Notes: generated by a model not told the origin, from the letters alone. Counted from the first letter of the stretch, positions 18,626-28,096 are shown. The stretch is 64,000 bases of DNA from an uncultured Alteromonadaceae bacterium (GCA_947503265.1 CANNDC010000012.1:84997-148996); one strand, 5' to 3'. A program made the numbers and translations.

Positions 18626-20533
18626 CTAATCGGCTTCCGATGCAGTATAGCGAATTACAGATTCGCTTTTAAACACATCTAAGGTCTTATTGAATTCTGC
18701 TATTTGTTCTAACTCTACCGATTTGGCTGGCATGAGCAAAGTGGAATTGACTTGAATGATGTTGTCTGCAACGACTTTTGTTTCTCTGACTAATGAACCG
18801 TACTGGGTTTCCAATTTTAGATCAGCAGGAAGACTCTCAAGCTTCCAACGTTTGGGAATAGTAAATTGATAACTGGAAACAACATGAGCCCCACGAAATA
18901 GCTCGCTATAAACACTGTTTTCTAGTTCTAAGCGATTTAACTCATTCTGAATCCACGCATCGTACTCAACCAAAGAGATTTCCGCTTCAGGTTCAAAATA
19001 AGGCTCATAGACGGTTTTAGTTGTTATTTCTATATTTTTATCTAGATCCGAAACGCCAGAAATAGACACGTCTGGAACGCTTCCTTCAGAGACAATGTCA
19101 GAATATAACTCTTCCACCCATTTTGTTTGATTCATCTCAGATTCGCCCTCTAAAATAGATCTCACGCGACTGGCGTAGGCTCCCACAAAGGAAACTTTTT
19201 GATTTTCGATTTGGCCACCCAAGTCATCTACTTCAATTTCGGTATTTTGTTCTAGCTTCCATAGGAAATTAGCCATCGGAAGAATACCAGGCCGCGACTT
19301 TGCCAGAATCGGCAAAGAAACTTTTCCTTGAACCCAATCTGAGGTGTAGCGCCAATCTGTCGTCGAGTCGGTTGCATCCATGCATGATTCAGTACCATTA
19401 AGATCAAAACACACGACCACGTGATCAAAGTAATTCAATGAAGCTTGATTGACTCTTAGAGCATCCATTCTATTAGTAGCGACCAGAACAGGGTAAGGCT
19501 TCAAACCAATTTCTGATAATAACTCAAGCAATACAACCGATTTATCTTTGCAGTCACCATATCTTTTGGTGATGGTTTCATCAGGCGAATGGGGCGTAAT
19601 CGCGTAACCTGATTCTGACATGGATACGTAGCGAATATCTCTGGCGACAAATTCGTGAATGGCAGTAATCATTTCATCTTCAGACATGTCAGGAGACATA
19701 AGGGAATCGACAGTACTTTTCACTAAACTGTTTTTCTTACGAGCTTGATCAAATCGTTGCGCAGTTGACCTTTTCAGCTGCTCCCAATTGTCGACTTCGC
19801 TCACAACAATCTGACCTAACACATCACGCCAATAAAAATCTTCATCACTCTCAGCCGGAGGAATGTCTTTAGCTTTGCAAGACACGCTCACTTGGGTGTT
19901 TTCACAAACAGCGAACTCGCTACTAGAATGGACGTAGAGAGGCTTGTCTGCTGCACTTGTCACAGTTAACTGAAAAGATTTAGAAAGAGTAGAAGATTGA
20001 GGATAATAAATAGCACTCCAAGAGCCCTCTAGTTTTGTTAGGTCTCTTTCAATTTCATATTCGATTGCGGATATGCTTCCCTGCTCCAACCCAACGTAAT
20101 TAACGATAAGCTTTTTTCCATCAGTAAAGACATTGTAAGTATCGGAATCAATGGTTTTAATATCTTGAGTATCTACCCAAGACTCACCACTTCCATTTGT
20201 AGCTACAGCATTAACGTACCTTACTTTGTCGGCTGCCGCATTAAAGTAGATTGAATCATAACCAAGTTCTTGGATATCTGCTTTATTTGGGTAGTACCAA
20301 ACAAGGGTCTTTCGGGTGGTTACTTTGTTCCCTTCGATATTCGTGTCGATTTGGTGATGTAATTTGGTAAATTCAGAGTAGGACAAGCCACTTTCATCAG
20401 CTAAAAAGCTTTTTGCCAATTCGAGCAGTTCAGATTTTCGACTTTTTAACTCAGAAACACCTTGAGCGGCAGTAAGTCCACACATGAAATAGCTAACAAA
20501 TAGTAGAGGGATGACAACAAACTTATTTCTCAT
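18626..20533 (-). CDS. DUF3857/transglutaminase-like exported protein
   Basis: The 635-residue protein has a signal peptide (to LTAAQG), a DUF3857 beta-rich domain and a transglutaminase-like core. The triad candidates are Cys in RYGDCKDKS near residue 327, His in FDHVVVCF near 371, and Asp in CMDATD near 386. A beta-rich C-terminal region follows. Such proteins occur as putative periplasmic cysteine peptidases or cross-linking enzymes; the substrate is unknown. The ATG at 20533 overlaps the upstream gene by 11 bp, so the pair is co-translated. Confidence 0.85.
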   Translation of the reverse strand: MRNKFVVIPLLFVSYFMCGLTAAQGVSELKSRKSELLELAKSFLADESGLSYSEFTKLHHQIDTNIEGNKVTTRKTLVWYYPNKADIQELGYDSIYFNAAADKVRYVNAVATNGSGESWVDTQDIKTIDSDTYNVFTDGKKLIVNYVGLEQGSISAIEYEIERDLTKLEGSWSAIYYPQSSTLSKSFQLTVTSAADKPLYVHSSSEFAVCENTQVSVSCKAKDIPPAESDEDFYWRDVLGQIVVSEVDNWEQLKRSTAQRFDQARKKNSLVKSTVDSLMSPDMSEDEMITAIHEFVARDIRYVSMSESGYAITPHSPDETITKRYGDCKDKSVVLLELLSEIGLKPYPVLVATNRMDALRVNQASLNYFDHVVVCFDLNGTESCMDATDSTTDWRYTSDWVQGKVSLPILAKSRPGILPMANFLWKLEQNTEIEVDDLGGQIENQKVSFVGAYASRVRSILEGESEMNQTKWVEELYSDIVSEGSVPDVSISGVSDLDKNIEITTKTVYEPYFEPEAEISLVEYDAWIQNELNRLELENSVYSELFRGAHVVSSYQFTIPKRWKLESLPADLKLETQYGSLVRETKVVADNIIQVNSTLLMPAKSVELEQIAEFNKTLDVFKSESVIRYTASEAD

Positions 20534-21581
20534 CAACTATAAGTCCTTTTGACATAGATAAAAATGTATCCTCGTGTTTTTCAAACAAGGGTTCAGTCGT
20601 ACTGTATTTGCCGTACAATTCCACCAACGAATCACTGGTTTGAACTATATAATGAGTTGAATACTCCTTATCTCCCAGAACATCCTTACCTTGACACAAA
20701 ATATAACTTGCTACATTTAGCGTTCCCTTCAAAAGCGATCTTGTTTCTTTACAAGATACTTCTGACATCTCGTCATGGGCCTGACCTATTCGCCATTGAG
20801 CCAAACCACTGATTGTGTCGCTTCCATTTTTAAACAATATGAAGTGAGTGAAGCCACCTGGCCCTGCCACTTCAAACACAGCTGAGCCGTCTGAAAACCG
20901 CCCAATTTCTGATTGAATCCAGCCTTCTCCTTTTATCTCCAATTGATATTTGCCAGTTTCATCCATAACCACATCATTTATATCAAGAGACTGCAACTCA
21001 TTAAGATAAGGGGAAATACTCAATATCCATACACAAAAAATAATGAATGGTAAAGTCAGCGGTAAAGCTATCCACTCTGGAATTGAAAAACCCCAGTACA
21101 ATTTATTGTGCGCGAGTTCAGTGTTTTCTTTGAGGGTGTTCATTCGCTGTTGAAGCTTCGCAAGCAACAAAGAAGCAATAAAGAGCACAACAAAAAACAA
21201 GCTAAACCCGAGCTCAATATAATCCATTAATACAGCAAAAATATTGGCTGAGATAACGAGCATTATCCATAAATAGTCTGACCAACTTTGCCAACCTTTT
21301 ACCGATACGCTTAGCTCTGTTTCCCGCAGAATGCGAAAGAAAGCAGGAAATGCAAAAAATTGAGCCAATACGATTAAAGGAGCAAAAAACCACATAAATG
21401 GATTGAGGTTTTTATCGGAAATTCGATTTATATCTCTAGTCGTAGAATAAAACCAAAAGGACGTATAGAAGCCAAACGTTGAGAAATTGAGGACTAGGTC
21501 TCTCCAAGCCCCTCTGGGTGGTTTAATTTTTAAGCCTTCTTGCTGTACTACTTTATCTTCCTTCACTTCGCTACTACTCAA
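20523..21581 (-). CDS. Multi-pass membrane protein, DUF4234-like N-terminus
   Basis: The 352-residue protein has an N-terminal membrane region with five or so helices. It starts with a GAWRDLVLNFSTFGFYTSFWFYSTTRDINRI pattern that resembles DUF4234. A soluble C-terminal domain of about 150 residues follows (QLEIKGEGWIQSEIG, FTHFILFKNG, CKETRSLLKG). The start is TTG at 21581 with AAGGAA upstream. It overlaps the DUF3857 gene, which suggests that the two proteins form one membrane/periplasm unit. I do not recognise a biochemical function, and the DUF assignment is by pattern only. Confidence 0.65.
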   Translation of the reverse strand: MSSSEVKEDKVVQQEGLKIKPPRGAWRDLVLNFSTFGFYTSFWFYSTTRDINRISDKNLNPFMWFFAPLIVLAQFFAFPAFFRILRETELSVSVKGWQSWSDYLWIMLVISANIFAVLMDYIELGFSLFFVVLFIASLLLAKLQQRMNTLKENTELAHNKLYWGFSIPEWIALPLTLPFIIFCVWILSISPYLNELQSLDINDVVMDETGKYQLEIKGEGWIQSEIGRFSDGSAVFEVAGPGGFTHFILFKNGSDTISGLAQWRIGQAHDEMSEVSCKETRSLLKGTLNVASYILCQGKDVLGDKEYSTHYIVQTSDSLVELYGKYSTTEPLFEKHEDTFLSMSKGLIVDEK

Positions 21582-21685
21582 TCCTATTCCTTAACTAGAA
21601 AGCTTCAATTTCACAGCTGCATAGTATAACAAGGTAACGCACACAAAAAGAAAAACCATTGCCAATTAATATGGGGCCAATTTTG

Positions 21686-22453
21686 TTAAGCTGGCGCACC
21701 ACTATGAAATTTAAAATCAGCGTCTGTATCTAAAATAAGTTGAGCTTCATGCTCGCCGAATAGAGTTATTCGTTGACTAATATCGTCCTTGGAAATTAAC
21801 TGTGCCAAGCTCAGGTAGTCTTCAAAATGTCTCGCCTCTGAGCGTAATAATGAGATATAAAAATTCTCTAACTCAGAATCAAGATGAGACGAAACCATAG
21901 CGAAACGTTCACACGAACGCGCTTCGATATAAGCACCACAAATAAGGGTATCAATTAGTTTAGCGGGTTCGTGGGAACGAACATGCCTCATCATGCCCCT
22001 TGCATATCGTGACGCGGGTAGGTTTCCATATTCGATACCGCGAGATTGCATGATCTCCCATACTTGCTGAAAATGATGCAGTTCTTCTTTGATGAGCAGC
22101 ACCATTTTGGAAATGAGTTCATCGCCATGTTCAAATTCCGACTTACTCATCAGTTTCTTAGATAAACTTTTATACTGAGTGAAATCACCGTTACCAATTT
22201 TACGATAAACAAAATCTTCATATGGCTTGAGCCACGCCAGCAATGCTTCACCACTCTCTTTATCAACCGCATATCTGCGCAATAACAACATTGCGGTTTG
22301 AGCGGCTTTCAGTTCGCAATTAGCGTGATCTACCAAAAGAGTTGGCAAATTATCGGGCTTGATGGCTTCGTCTATCCAGCTCTGTGGAGTTGGGCATAGA
22401 AGGAAGGTGTTGATTGGCGTGAGTAAGGTTTTTATATCTAAACTTTTCATCAT
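21686..22453 (-). CDS. miaE: tRNA-(ms2io6A)-hydroxylase MiaE
   Basis: This diiron monooxygenase hydroxylates ms2i6A37 of tRNAs reading UNN codons. The 255 residues include LLTPINTFLLCPTPQSWIDEA at the start. Iron ligands are spread over a four-helix bundle: HANCELKAAQTAM (Glu), KEELHHFQQV (Glu/His), YIEARSCERF (Glu) and SEARHFEDY (Glu/His). I chose the ATG at 22453, four bases after the ccdB stop, because the family usually has 7-10 residues before the LxPI motif. ATGs at 22468 and 22450 are alternatives. It is co-directional with ccdAB. Confidence 0.92.
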   Translation of the reverse strand: MMKSLDIKTLLTPINTFLLCPTPQSWIDEAIKPDNLPTLLVDHANCELKAAQTAMLLLRRYAVDKESGEALLAWLKPYEDFVYRKIGNGDFTQYKSLSKKLMSKSEFEHGDELISKMVLLIKEELHHFQQVWEIMQSRGIEYGNLPASRYARGMMRHVRSHEPAKLIDTLICGAYIEARSCERFAMVSSHLDSELENFYISLLRSEARHFEDYLSLAQLISKDDISQRITLFGEHEAQLILDTDADFKFHSGAPA

Positions 22454-22457
22454 GTGT

Positions 22458-22769
22458 TCAAAAACCATCAATCAATAGATCGATACCGGCTTTTATATTA
22501 TCTCTAAAGGGTAAAACATCGTATTCCGAGATGGACTTCACTTGACTCTTGGAAATCGTCGCAATGTCTAACAAATCGACGTAACAGTTTTCGTCATTGA
22601 TGATAACAGGTATTTGCAATCCAGAAATCAACAGCTGATCGTTTTGCAAATGCAGCGGAGCGACTAATATACTGTCAACCTCGTTAAACAGTGTATTAGT
22701 CAATATAACCAACCTTTGATCGTAAGCCTTACAAACCGAAAACTGTTCAATCTTCAGAGAGCTTCTCAT
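22458..22769 (-). CDS. ccdB: CcdB-family toxin of a type II toxin-antitoxin pair
   Basis: The 103-residue protein has CcdB-like features: VCKAYDQRLVILTNTLFNEV, SILVAPLHLQND, and a C-terminal helix ending AGIDLLIDGF. CcdB poisons DNA gyrase, and in the plasmid toxin the last three residues Trp-Gly-Ile are needed for that. Here they are Asp-Gly-Phe. The protein may therefore be weakened or act differently (inference). Its start overlaps the antitoxin stop by 4 bp (CTATGA), the standard layout. It lies directly upstream of miaE. Confidence 0.82.
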   Translation of the reverse strand: MRSSLKIEQFSVCKAYDQRLVILTNTLFNEVDSILVAPLHLQNDQLLISGLQIPVIINDENCYVDLLDIATISKSQVKSISEYDVLPFRDNIKAGIDLLIDGF

Positions 22770-22996
22770 AGCTGCCCAATTTTCTCAGAAAATGTACCTT
22801 GCTTGTTAATTTTACGATTGTGATCAGCTATTGCTTGTTTATTTTCTTGGCACCAACGTTCATATTTAGCAATTTTTACTGCTTTTGTTAACGCTTCTTC
22901 CAAAATCGCTGAAGGGCTTAAGTTTAATGCCCTCGCTTCTTTCAAAACAAGTGCGTCAACAGATGTGTTACATGAAACTTTGTTGGACGTCGCCAT
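22766..22996 (-). CDS. ccdA: CcdA-family antitoxin
   Basis: The 76-residue antitoxin has an N-terminal ribbon-helix-helix segment (NKVSCNTSVDALVLKEARALNLSPSAILEEAL) that should bind DNA as a dimer. A charged C-terminal tail (RWCQENKQAIADHNRKI, GTFSEKI) corresponds to the CcdB-neutralising region. It precedes and overlaps ccdB. Autoregulation is expected through sites upstream; a repeated TTATGCGCA pair lies 33 bp before the start. Confidence 0.85.
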   Translation of the reverse strand: MATSNKVSCNTSVDALVLKEARALNLSPSAILEEALTKAVKIAKYERWCQENKQAIADHNRKINKQGTFSEKIGQL

Positions 22997-23312
22997 TTAA
23001 TAAACACCTAGTCAGTGGAATACATTAATTATGCGCATTATTTATGCGCAATCAAGATTATATTGGTTTTTCCCCTGAACTAAAATACTAAACATTTCCT
23101 CACTTGAACTCACCATCACCTTCTATGAAGACCTCTTTGGTATCCAATAGGACGGGCTTCTGCTATTTCGAATTGTGATAATTCTTCACCAGAATGTTGA
23201 CTTAAAAAAGTCAATAGTTCAAGTTAAGGAGGAGTCTCCATCACATTGGAAACTCTCTTATTTCAAAAATTGAGACGTTTTAGGAAGAATTGATAAGTTT
23301 TAGCTATCGGGC
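22997..23312. other. 316-bp intergenic region upstream of ccdA
   Basis: The region is AT-rich, with no credible ORF. It holds the putative ccdA operator (23029-23050) and a weak hairpin near 23231-23257. In that hairpin GAGTCTCCA pairs with TGGAAACTC through one G-T pair, without a T-tract. It also includes the 3' flank of the STAS-like gene. Confidence 0.5.
23029..23050. promoter_or_regulatory. Repeated TTATGCGCA, candidate CcdA operator
   Basis: TTATGCGCA occurs at 23029-23037 and again at 23042-23050. The 13-bp period is slightly over one helical turn, and each copy contains the palindrome TGCGCA. The pair lies just upstream of ccdA on its coding side, where ribbon-helix-helix antitoxins autoregulate. 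Functional assignment is inference. Confidence 0.5.
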
Positions 23313-23774
23313 TTATTTGTTGTTGCGATGCAATACGAATTCCTGCAACTTGTCACTGAGTAGAAAGCCTTTTTCTGCTAACCATTCTACTGCTTTTTCC
23401 GGTGAGTCGAAATTCTTTCGTTGATAGCTTTCTGGAAATCGATTTTTATTCATCATGTTGTCTAATTGGTATTGCTTAACCGCATAGTCGCTGAAGACAA
23501 CCGCTGTGTATTTAAGATTGTTGTCAAAGCACCAGCGTCCAAGTTCAGTAAATAGAGGTTCAATATCAGGTGTTCCTAGAACCCATCTGTCCAAGAAGAG
23601 GATCTGAGCCCAATCACGATTGTTTAATTTTTCAATCGTTCTCTTGAATTCTCCGATATATCTAGCAGTAACAGATTCCCCCCAAATCCCAATGGGTTTA
23701 GTAATGACAAGGTTATCGTCAAAATACAATTGATAGGAACCTTTGGCTAACTTAGGATTGGCCGGATTTGACAT
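23313..23774 (-). CDS. STAS/SpoIIAA-like small protein
   Basis: The 153-residue soluble protein begins MSNPANPKLAKGSYQLYFDDNLV. The alternation SVTARYIGEFKRTIEKLNNRDWAQILFLDRWVLGTPDIEPLFTELGRWC suggests a STAS-like alpha/beta fold, where such proteins take part in regulation or membrane binding. I prefer the ATG at 23774, with GGAG a few bases before; a GTG at 23783 is possible. No partner kinase or sigma factor is adjacent. Fold assignment is by pattern and is tentative. Confidence 0.62.
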   Translation of the reverse strand: MSNPANPKLAKGSYQLYFDDNLVITKPIGIWGESVTARYIGEFKRTIEKLNNRDWAQILFLDRWVLGTPDIEPLFTELGRWCFDNNLKYTAVVFSDYAVKQYQLDNMMNKNRFPESYQRKNFDSPEKAVEWLAEKGFLLSDKLQEFVLHRNNK

Positions 23775-23970
23775 AGTCTCCACAACCGTAAAAAGTAACC
23801 ATAATATAATAGCTCAGCTTAACTGAAGCTGCTTAAATGGTAACCAGTGTATTTACATTATTTGGTACGCAATAGTTATTCATTAGGCTCAGTGTACAAA
23901 TTGGATCTTATTGATTCGTCGACTTCAATCTTCAATTTAATTGCATTTTTATGCTATTCATTTCACAAAT

Positions 23971-24936
23971 CTATCTTAATTTTCCGGGAGTGTTTAGCTG
24001 GCCTCGCCAATGCATGAGTTTTTGCTCAACCGCTGTCACGCGTTTTATCACGTCAATCACCCACAGGCATTTATCAGACAGAGCAATACCATTATTTGTA
24101 GCAATAAGGGCTTGTCTCGTCATATCTGGGTTAATAATCTTTAGGGATTTTAATAGTGACTTTTCTTCTAGGTGAAAAATCGCGGAGGAAGGCAAAATCA
24201 TCATCCCTTCCCCTTGCATCACCTGCCGCAATCCTGTCATTAGTTGTCCTGAGTATGCTTTATTGTGTTTTAATGCAACACCAGACTCTTTTTCATATTT
24301 GTCAATTAATCTGCCAAGTGCGTCTTTTACTCCCGGAGTCAGGAGCTCATACTGACTGAGCTCCCAAAAACTAATGGAGTCCCGGTTTTTCAATTCTTGA
24401 TAGTTAGCAGAACTATCATTTACACCGACCACCAAATACATAAACTCTTCAATCAAGGGGTAAGTCTTCATGTACTTTGAATCAATTTCTTGCTCGTAAG
24501 TCAACGCAATATCAATACGATTTGTGCGTAACCATTCTTTGACTGAATAAGAAGGTCCTGTGCTGATTTCCAGATCGAGTTGCGGGTGCCAGCGATTAAC
24601 TTCTGCAATAAGTGACATAGATAATACATTTCCGATAGAGGGCAGCATTCCCAACCTAATTTTGCCTTTTGTAATAGTTGAAAGTTGACTGAGTTCAGCT
24701 TTGGCCAAATTGATATCATCAATAAGTTTTTTAGCGTGTCGCGCAAACACTTCACCGGCAACAGTAAGTGAAACACCTTTGAAACTCCTGGCAAGCAACT
24801 CTGCGCCCATTTCTCTTTCGAGATTGGCAAGTTGCTGACTAATCGCTGGTTGTGCAATATCCAATTCACGCGCAGCCGAAGCGATACTGCCGTTTTGTGC
24901 CGTAACCAAAAAATAGTGAAGTTGCTTTGAATTCAA
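23971..24936 (-). CDS. LysR-family transcriptional regulator
   Basis: The 321-residue protein has an N-terminal winged helix (LHYFLVTAQNGSIASAARELDIAQPAISQQLANLE) and a periplasmic-binding-protein-like co-inducer domain (GKIRLGMLPSIGN, RIDIALTY). I prefer the TTG at 24936 (MNSKQLHYF), with GGGAAG 7 bases upstream, over the TTG at 24951. It is divergent from the TonB receptor/TauE/aminotransferase cluster and is the obvious candidate regulator. No inducer can be inferred from sequence. Confidence 0.88.
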   Translation of the reverse strand: MNSKQLHYFLVTAQNGSIASAARELDIAQPAISQQLANLEREMGAELLARSFKGVSLTVAGEVFARHAKKLIDDINLAKAELSQLSTITKGKIRLGMLPSIGNVLSMSLIAEVNRWHPQLDLEISTGPSYSVKEWLRTNRIDIALTYEQEIDSKYMKTYPLIEEFMYLVVGVNDSSANYQELKNRDSISFWELSQYELLTPGVKDALGRLIDKYEKESGVALKHNKAYSGQLMTGLRQVMQGEGMMILPSSAIFHLEEKSLLKSLKIINPDMTRQALIATNNGIALSDKCLWVIDVIKRVTAVEQKLMHWRGQLNTPGKLR

Positions 24937-25434
24937 CTGAAAACTTCCCAAAATATATATCTACAACCGATTGCTCTTTTAATCTCCCTTACCTTTGATT
25001 TTACAAGTTACATTTCCATTGCACTTTCGTTCTAAGTTGTAATTAATTGTTATATAAGCATTTTATATGCCAGCTACTAGTCCTTAAAGGCCTGTAATTG
25101 TAAACATTTTGTGAATCCAAATTTATTACGAAATTATTTTCACTATCGATAAATCCAACAACCATAGAGTTTTCATGCCCTTGCAAACAGGGTCAATATT
25201 TTTGTTATAGGCCTCAATATTCTTTTTGCTTCCGTTACCTAGTTAGTTTTTTTTAGTCTTCAGAAGACCCATGCTCGCTGGTCACCCGAAAAAAGAATCG
25301 AATTATGTTCTGTTTTAGAGCATTCAACGAACGAATTTGGGTAACCGCAAGCAGGCTCCGAGAATAAAAGTGGAGATTAAACCACTCACCATGATGAATA
25401 AAAAACTCACAAAAATTGCAGTTTGGGGAACACT
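24937..25434. other. Long divergent leader region between lysR and the TonB receptor, with possible RNA structure
   Basis: This approximately 500-bp region is AT-rich in its LysR-proximal part. It contains a long-range complementarity: GGTCACCCGAA at 25280-25290 against TTTGGGTAACC at 25336-25346, which gives 10 pairs with one internal mismatch and one wobble. This could be a structured 5' leader. A short hairpin (GTGG/CCAC) and a 15-codon micro-ORF lie at its 3' end. I do not recognise a known riboswitch class. Confidence 0.4.
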
Positions 25435-25438
25435 ATGA
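25391..25438 (+). CDS. 15-residue micro-ORF overlapping the TonB receptor start
   Basis: The frame ATG ATG AAT AAA encodes MMNKKLTKIAVWGTL, and its TGA overlaps the receptor ATG (CTATGA). Translational coupling or leader-peptide control is possible. A GGAG lies about 15 bases upstream of its ATG, which is far, so expression is uncertain. Confidence 0.35.
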   Translation: MMNKKLTKIAVWGTL

Positions 25439-27981
25439 AGTATAAAAAAATAACAACATCAATAATGGTTGCACTAGCTGGCAACGCTTTAAACTTGGCT
25501 TCGTTCAATTATTCATTGGCAGAAGAAGCAGATGATGATGTAGAAAAAATTGCTGTGGTCGGTGCACGTGGAGCACCGAGGTCAGTAACCAGCTCCCCCG
25601 TGCCTGTTGACGTATTGAGTGCTGATGACATTAGTTCAGTGGCGTTTTCAGACATGAATGATGTAATGAAAACACTGGTTCCATCATACACACTTTCAAG
25701 GCAACCAATATCTGACGGTGGAACCTTTATTCGTCCAGCACAGCTTAGGGGATTGCCAACGGATAAAACCCTAGTATTAGTTAACTCTAAGAGACGTCAC
25801 CGGGCGGCACTAGTTCAAATAGGTGGTTCGGGAACACAAGGGCCCGACTTAGCAACAATACCCACAGCGGCTATTGGTAGCATCGAAGTCTTGCGAGATG
25901 GTGCAGCGGCGCAATATGGATCAGACGCAATTGCTGGAGTCATTAACTTTCAGCTTAAAGACAACTCGGAAGGTGGCTCATTTTCCGCAGAATGGGGACA
26001 ACACTATGAGGGAGACGGTGATCAACTGACCATATCTGGCAATAAGGGATTTGCTATTGGAGATGACGGCTTTTTTAGTATTTCAGCCGAATATTCAGAT
26101 GCTGATGCAACCTATCGCGGACAACAATATTGCGAATCTTGGTTTTGTGTAGACGACCAATCACCTGAATTTATAGCGGCTGCCACTGAGATGGCTCGTT
26201 CAGTTCATGGCTCAGAATTTGTTCAACCTTGGGGGCAACCTCCTACTGAAGGACTTAGAGTCTTTTTCAATACAGGTTATGCAATAAGTAGCGATATTGA
26301 ACTCTACGCTTATGGTAATTATTCAGAAAGTGAAGGTGATGGCTCATTCTTTTATCGTTATCCCGGAAATGGCACGATTGAAGATATTCGTCTAGAAGAC
26401 GGCAGTGTATGGAGTCCGTTAGAATTTTTTCCAGGCGGTTTTACCCCGCGTTTTGCTGGTGAAATTGCCGATTATTCCTTTGTTGGCGGCGTCAAAGGCA
26501 TGACAGATTCGCTTGGATTTGATGTCAGCGCTCGTTACGGGTTTAACGAAATTTCGTATACGATTTTCAATACTATTAACCCATCCATGGGCAATAATTC
26601 TCCAACTTCCTTCAATCCGGGGGATCTAAGTAACGAAGAATTCCAAATTCAAGCCGATTTTACCTATGACTTTGAAGAATATGTTCTAGCATTTGGCGCA
26701 AGCTACATGGAAGAAACCTACGACATAACGGAAGGCGATTTGAATTCTTTCTTTGCTGGCCCTTATGCTGGAACAGACCCTTGGGGATTTTGTGATGGAA
26801 GTGCCACTGATGATGCCGTGGCAAGCGCAATTTCTAATGGCTTAGATTGCGATAACCCTGACGATCCCATATACACTGTAGTGGGTGTCGGCTCCAATGG
26901 CTTTCCTGGCTTTTCCCCTGACTTCTCTGACTCATACGAACGAGATTCATTTGCTGTATATGCCGATGTTTCGGGCGATATTACTGACAGTCTATTTGGT
27001 CAACTAGCAGTTCGATATGAAGATTATTCGGATTTTGGCTCAGAGCTAGTGTATAAAATTGCGGGGATTTATCAGATTAATGATGAGTTCGCTATACGAA
27101 GCTCATTTGGAACCGGTTTCCGCGCTCCGACTCCTGGTCAACAAGGTACAACCAACGTTTCAACGCGTCTGCCTAACGGGTTTCCTGTGGCAACCGGCTT
27201 GTTCCCTGCAGGCGGACCTGTTGCTCAAGCCCTCGGAGCAGAGCCGCTTAGACCTGAAAAGTCGACTAACTACACACTTGGTATGACGTATAGCACGGGT
27301 AGCTTTAATCTGACTGTTGATTATTACCATATTTTGCTTGAAGACCGCTTGAATGCTATTTCAACACTCGACGTATCCACAGATCCAACGTCGGGAGACG
27401 CTTATGAGAACTTCCTCAAGCTAGATGGCGCAGGTGTGCAAGGAGCCAACTCAATTGGTGGCGTGTTCTACTTCCAAAACGTCTTCGATACCATTACCGA
27501 AGGGGTAGATATTGTAGCGACTTACCTACTTGAATCTTCGTTTGGCGATACGCTCTTCACCACTTCATTTAACTATGGAACAAACGAAATTGACTCGGAT
27601 CCCTCTGGTGCATTTAACGCTGAAGATACGTTTGATTTGGAGGAAGGTACTCCCAATACACGTGGTGTAGCTTCGGTCAGACACACGTATGAAGATTGGC
27701 AAGTCACAGCAAGATTAAGCTACTACGGCGAATATGAAAATACTCAAAACTCAACCTTGGAAACTATTCAAACTTTCGGTTCAGAGTATATGTTTGATGT
27801 TGAAGGGACGTATCACATAAGCGAAGCACTTTCTCTTTCAGTCGGTGTTCGCAACTTGTTTGATAACTACCCAGATCCAGGCTCCATGGGTGAAACATGT
27901 TGTGGTCGAATCTACCGCTCTGACTCTATCGTTGACTGGCAAGGTGGTTACTACTACTCAAAATTAAATGCTCGATTCTAG
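25435..27981 (+). CDS. TonB-dependent outer-membrane receptor
   Basis: The 848-residue receptor has a signal peptide (to SLAEEAD). The plug domain shows EKIAVVGARGAPRS, LRGLPTDKTLVLVNSKRRH and IEVLRDGAAAQYGSDAIAGVINF. A 22-strand barrel follows, including RSSFGTGFRAPTPGQ, and the protein ends in aromatic KLNARF. Start chosen at the ATG at 25435, preceded by GGGGAA; a TTG at 25423 would precede the signal peptide. It heads a cluster with a TauE/SafE permease and a Tat-exported aminotransferase. No siderophore genes are nearby, so the ligand may be an organic nutrient rather than iron (inference). Confidence 0.92.
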   Translation: MKYKKITTSIMVALAGNALNLASFNYSLAEEADDDVEKIAVVGARGAPRSVTSSPVPVDVLSADDISSVAFSDMNDVMKTLVPSYTLSRQPISDGGTFIRPAQLRGLPTDKTLVLVNSKRRHRAALVQIGGSGTQGPDLATIPTAAIGSIEVLRDGAAAQYGSDAIAGVINFQLKDNSEGGSFSAEWGQHYEGDGDQLTISGNKGFAIGDDGFFSISAEYSDADATYRGQQYCESWFCVDDQSPEFIAAATEMARSVHGSEFVQPWGQPPTEGLRVFFNTGYAISSDIELYAYGNYSESEGDGSFFYRYPGNGTIEDIRLEDGSVWSPLEFFPGGFTPRFAGEIADYSFVGGVKGMTDSLGFDVSARYGFNEISYTIFNTINPSMGNNSPTSFNPGDLSNEEFQIQADFTYDFEEYVLAFGASYMEETYDITEGDLNSFFAGPYAGTDPWGFCDGSATDDAVASAISNGLDCDNPDDPIYTVVGVGSNGFPGFSPDFSDSYERDSFAVYADVSGDITDSLFGQLAVRYEDYSDFGSELVYKIAGIYQINDEFAIRSSFGTGFRAPTPGQQGTTNVSTRLPNGFPVATGLFPAGGPVAQALGAEPLRPEKSTNYTLGMTYSTGSFNLTVDYYHILLEDRLNAISTLDVSTDPTSGDAYENFLKLDGAGVQGANSIGGVFYFQNVFDTITEGVDIVATYLLESSFGDTLFTTSFNYGTNEIDSDPSGAFNAEDTFDLEEGTPNTRGVASVRHTYEDWQVTARLSYYGEYENTQNSTLETIQTFGSEYMFDVEGTYHISEALSLSVGVRNLFDNYPDPGSMGETCCGRIYRSDSIVDWQGGYYYSKLNARF

Positions 27982-28007
27982 TCATGACGACACACTTTAA
28001 ATTAGTT

Positions 28008-28049
28008 GGCAGTGAAGCATTGAATTCGCTGCCTGTTATTTTATTTTTT
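28008..28049 (+). terminator. Intrinsic terminator after the TonB receptor
   Basis: GGCAGTGAA pairs with TTCGCTGCC (one G-T pair) across an 8-base loop, followed by a T-rich tail. It could act as a partial terminator before the TauE gene. Confidence 0.75.
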
Positions 28050-28096
28050 GAAGCGTTCGTCGAGAGTTTCGTCTCTAGTTTTGGAGTACAGCAGTT

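Noticed and set aside
23231..23257. Hairpin GAGTCTCCA/TGGAAACTC as terminator of the STAS-like gene
   Set aside because: Short stem, one wobble pair and no T-tract on the required strand.
24937..25434. Known riboswitch (cobalamin, TPP, SAM) before the TonB receptor
   Set aside because: None of the conserved core sequences was recognised; only a long-range helix is visible.
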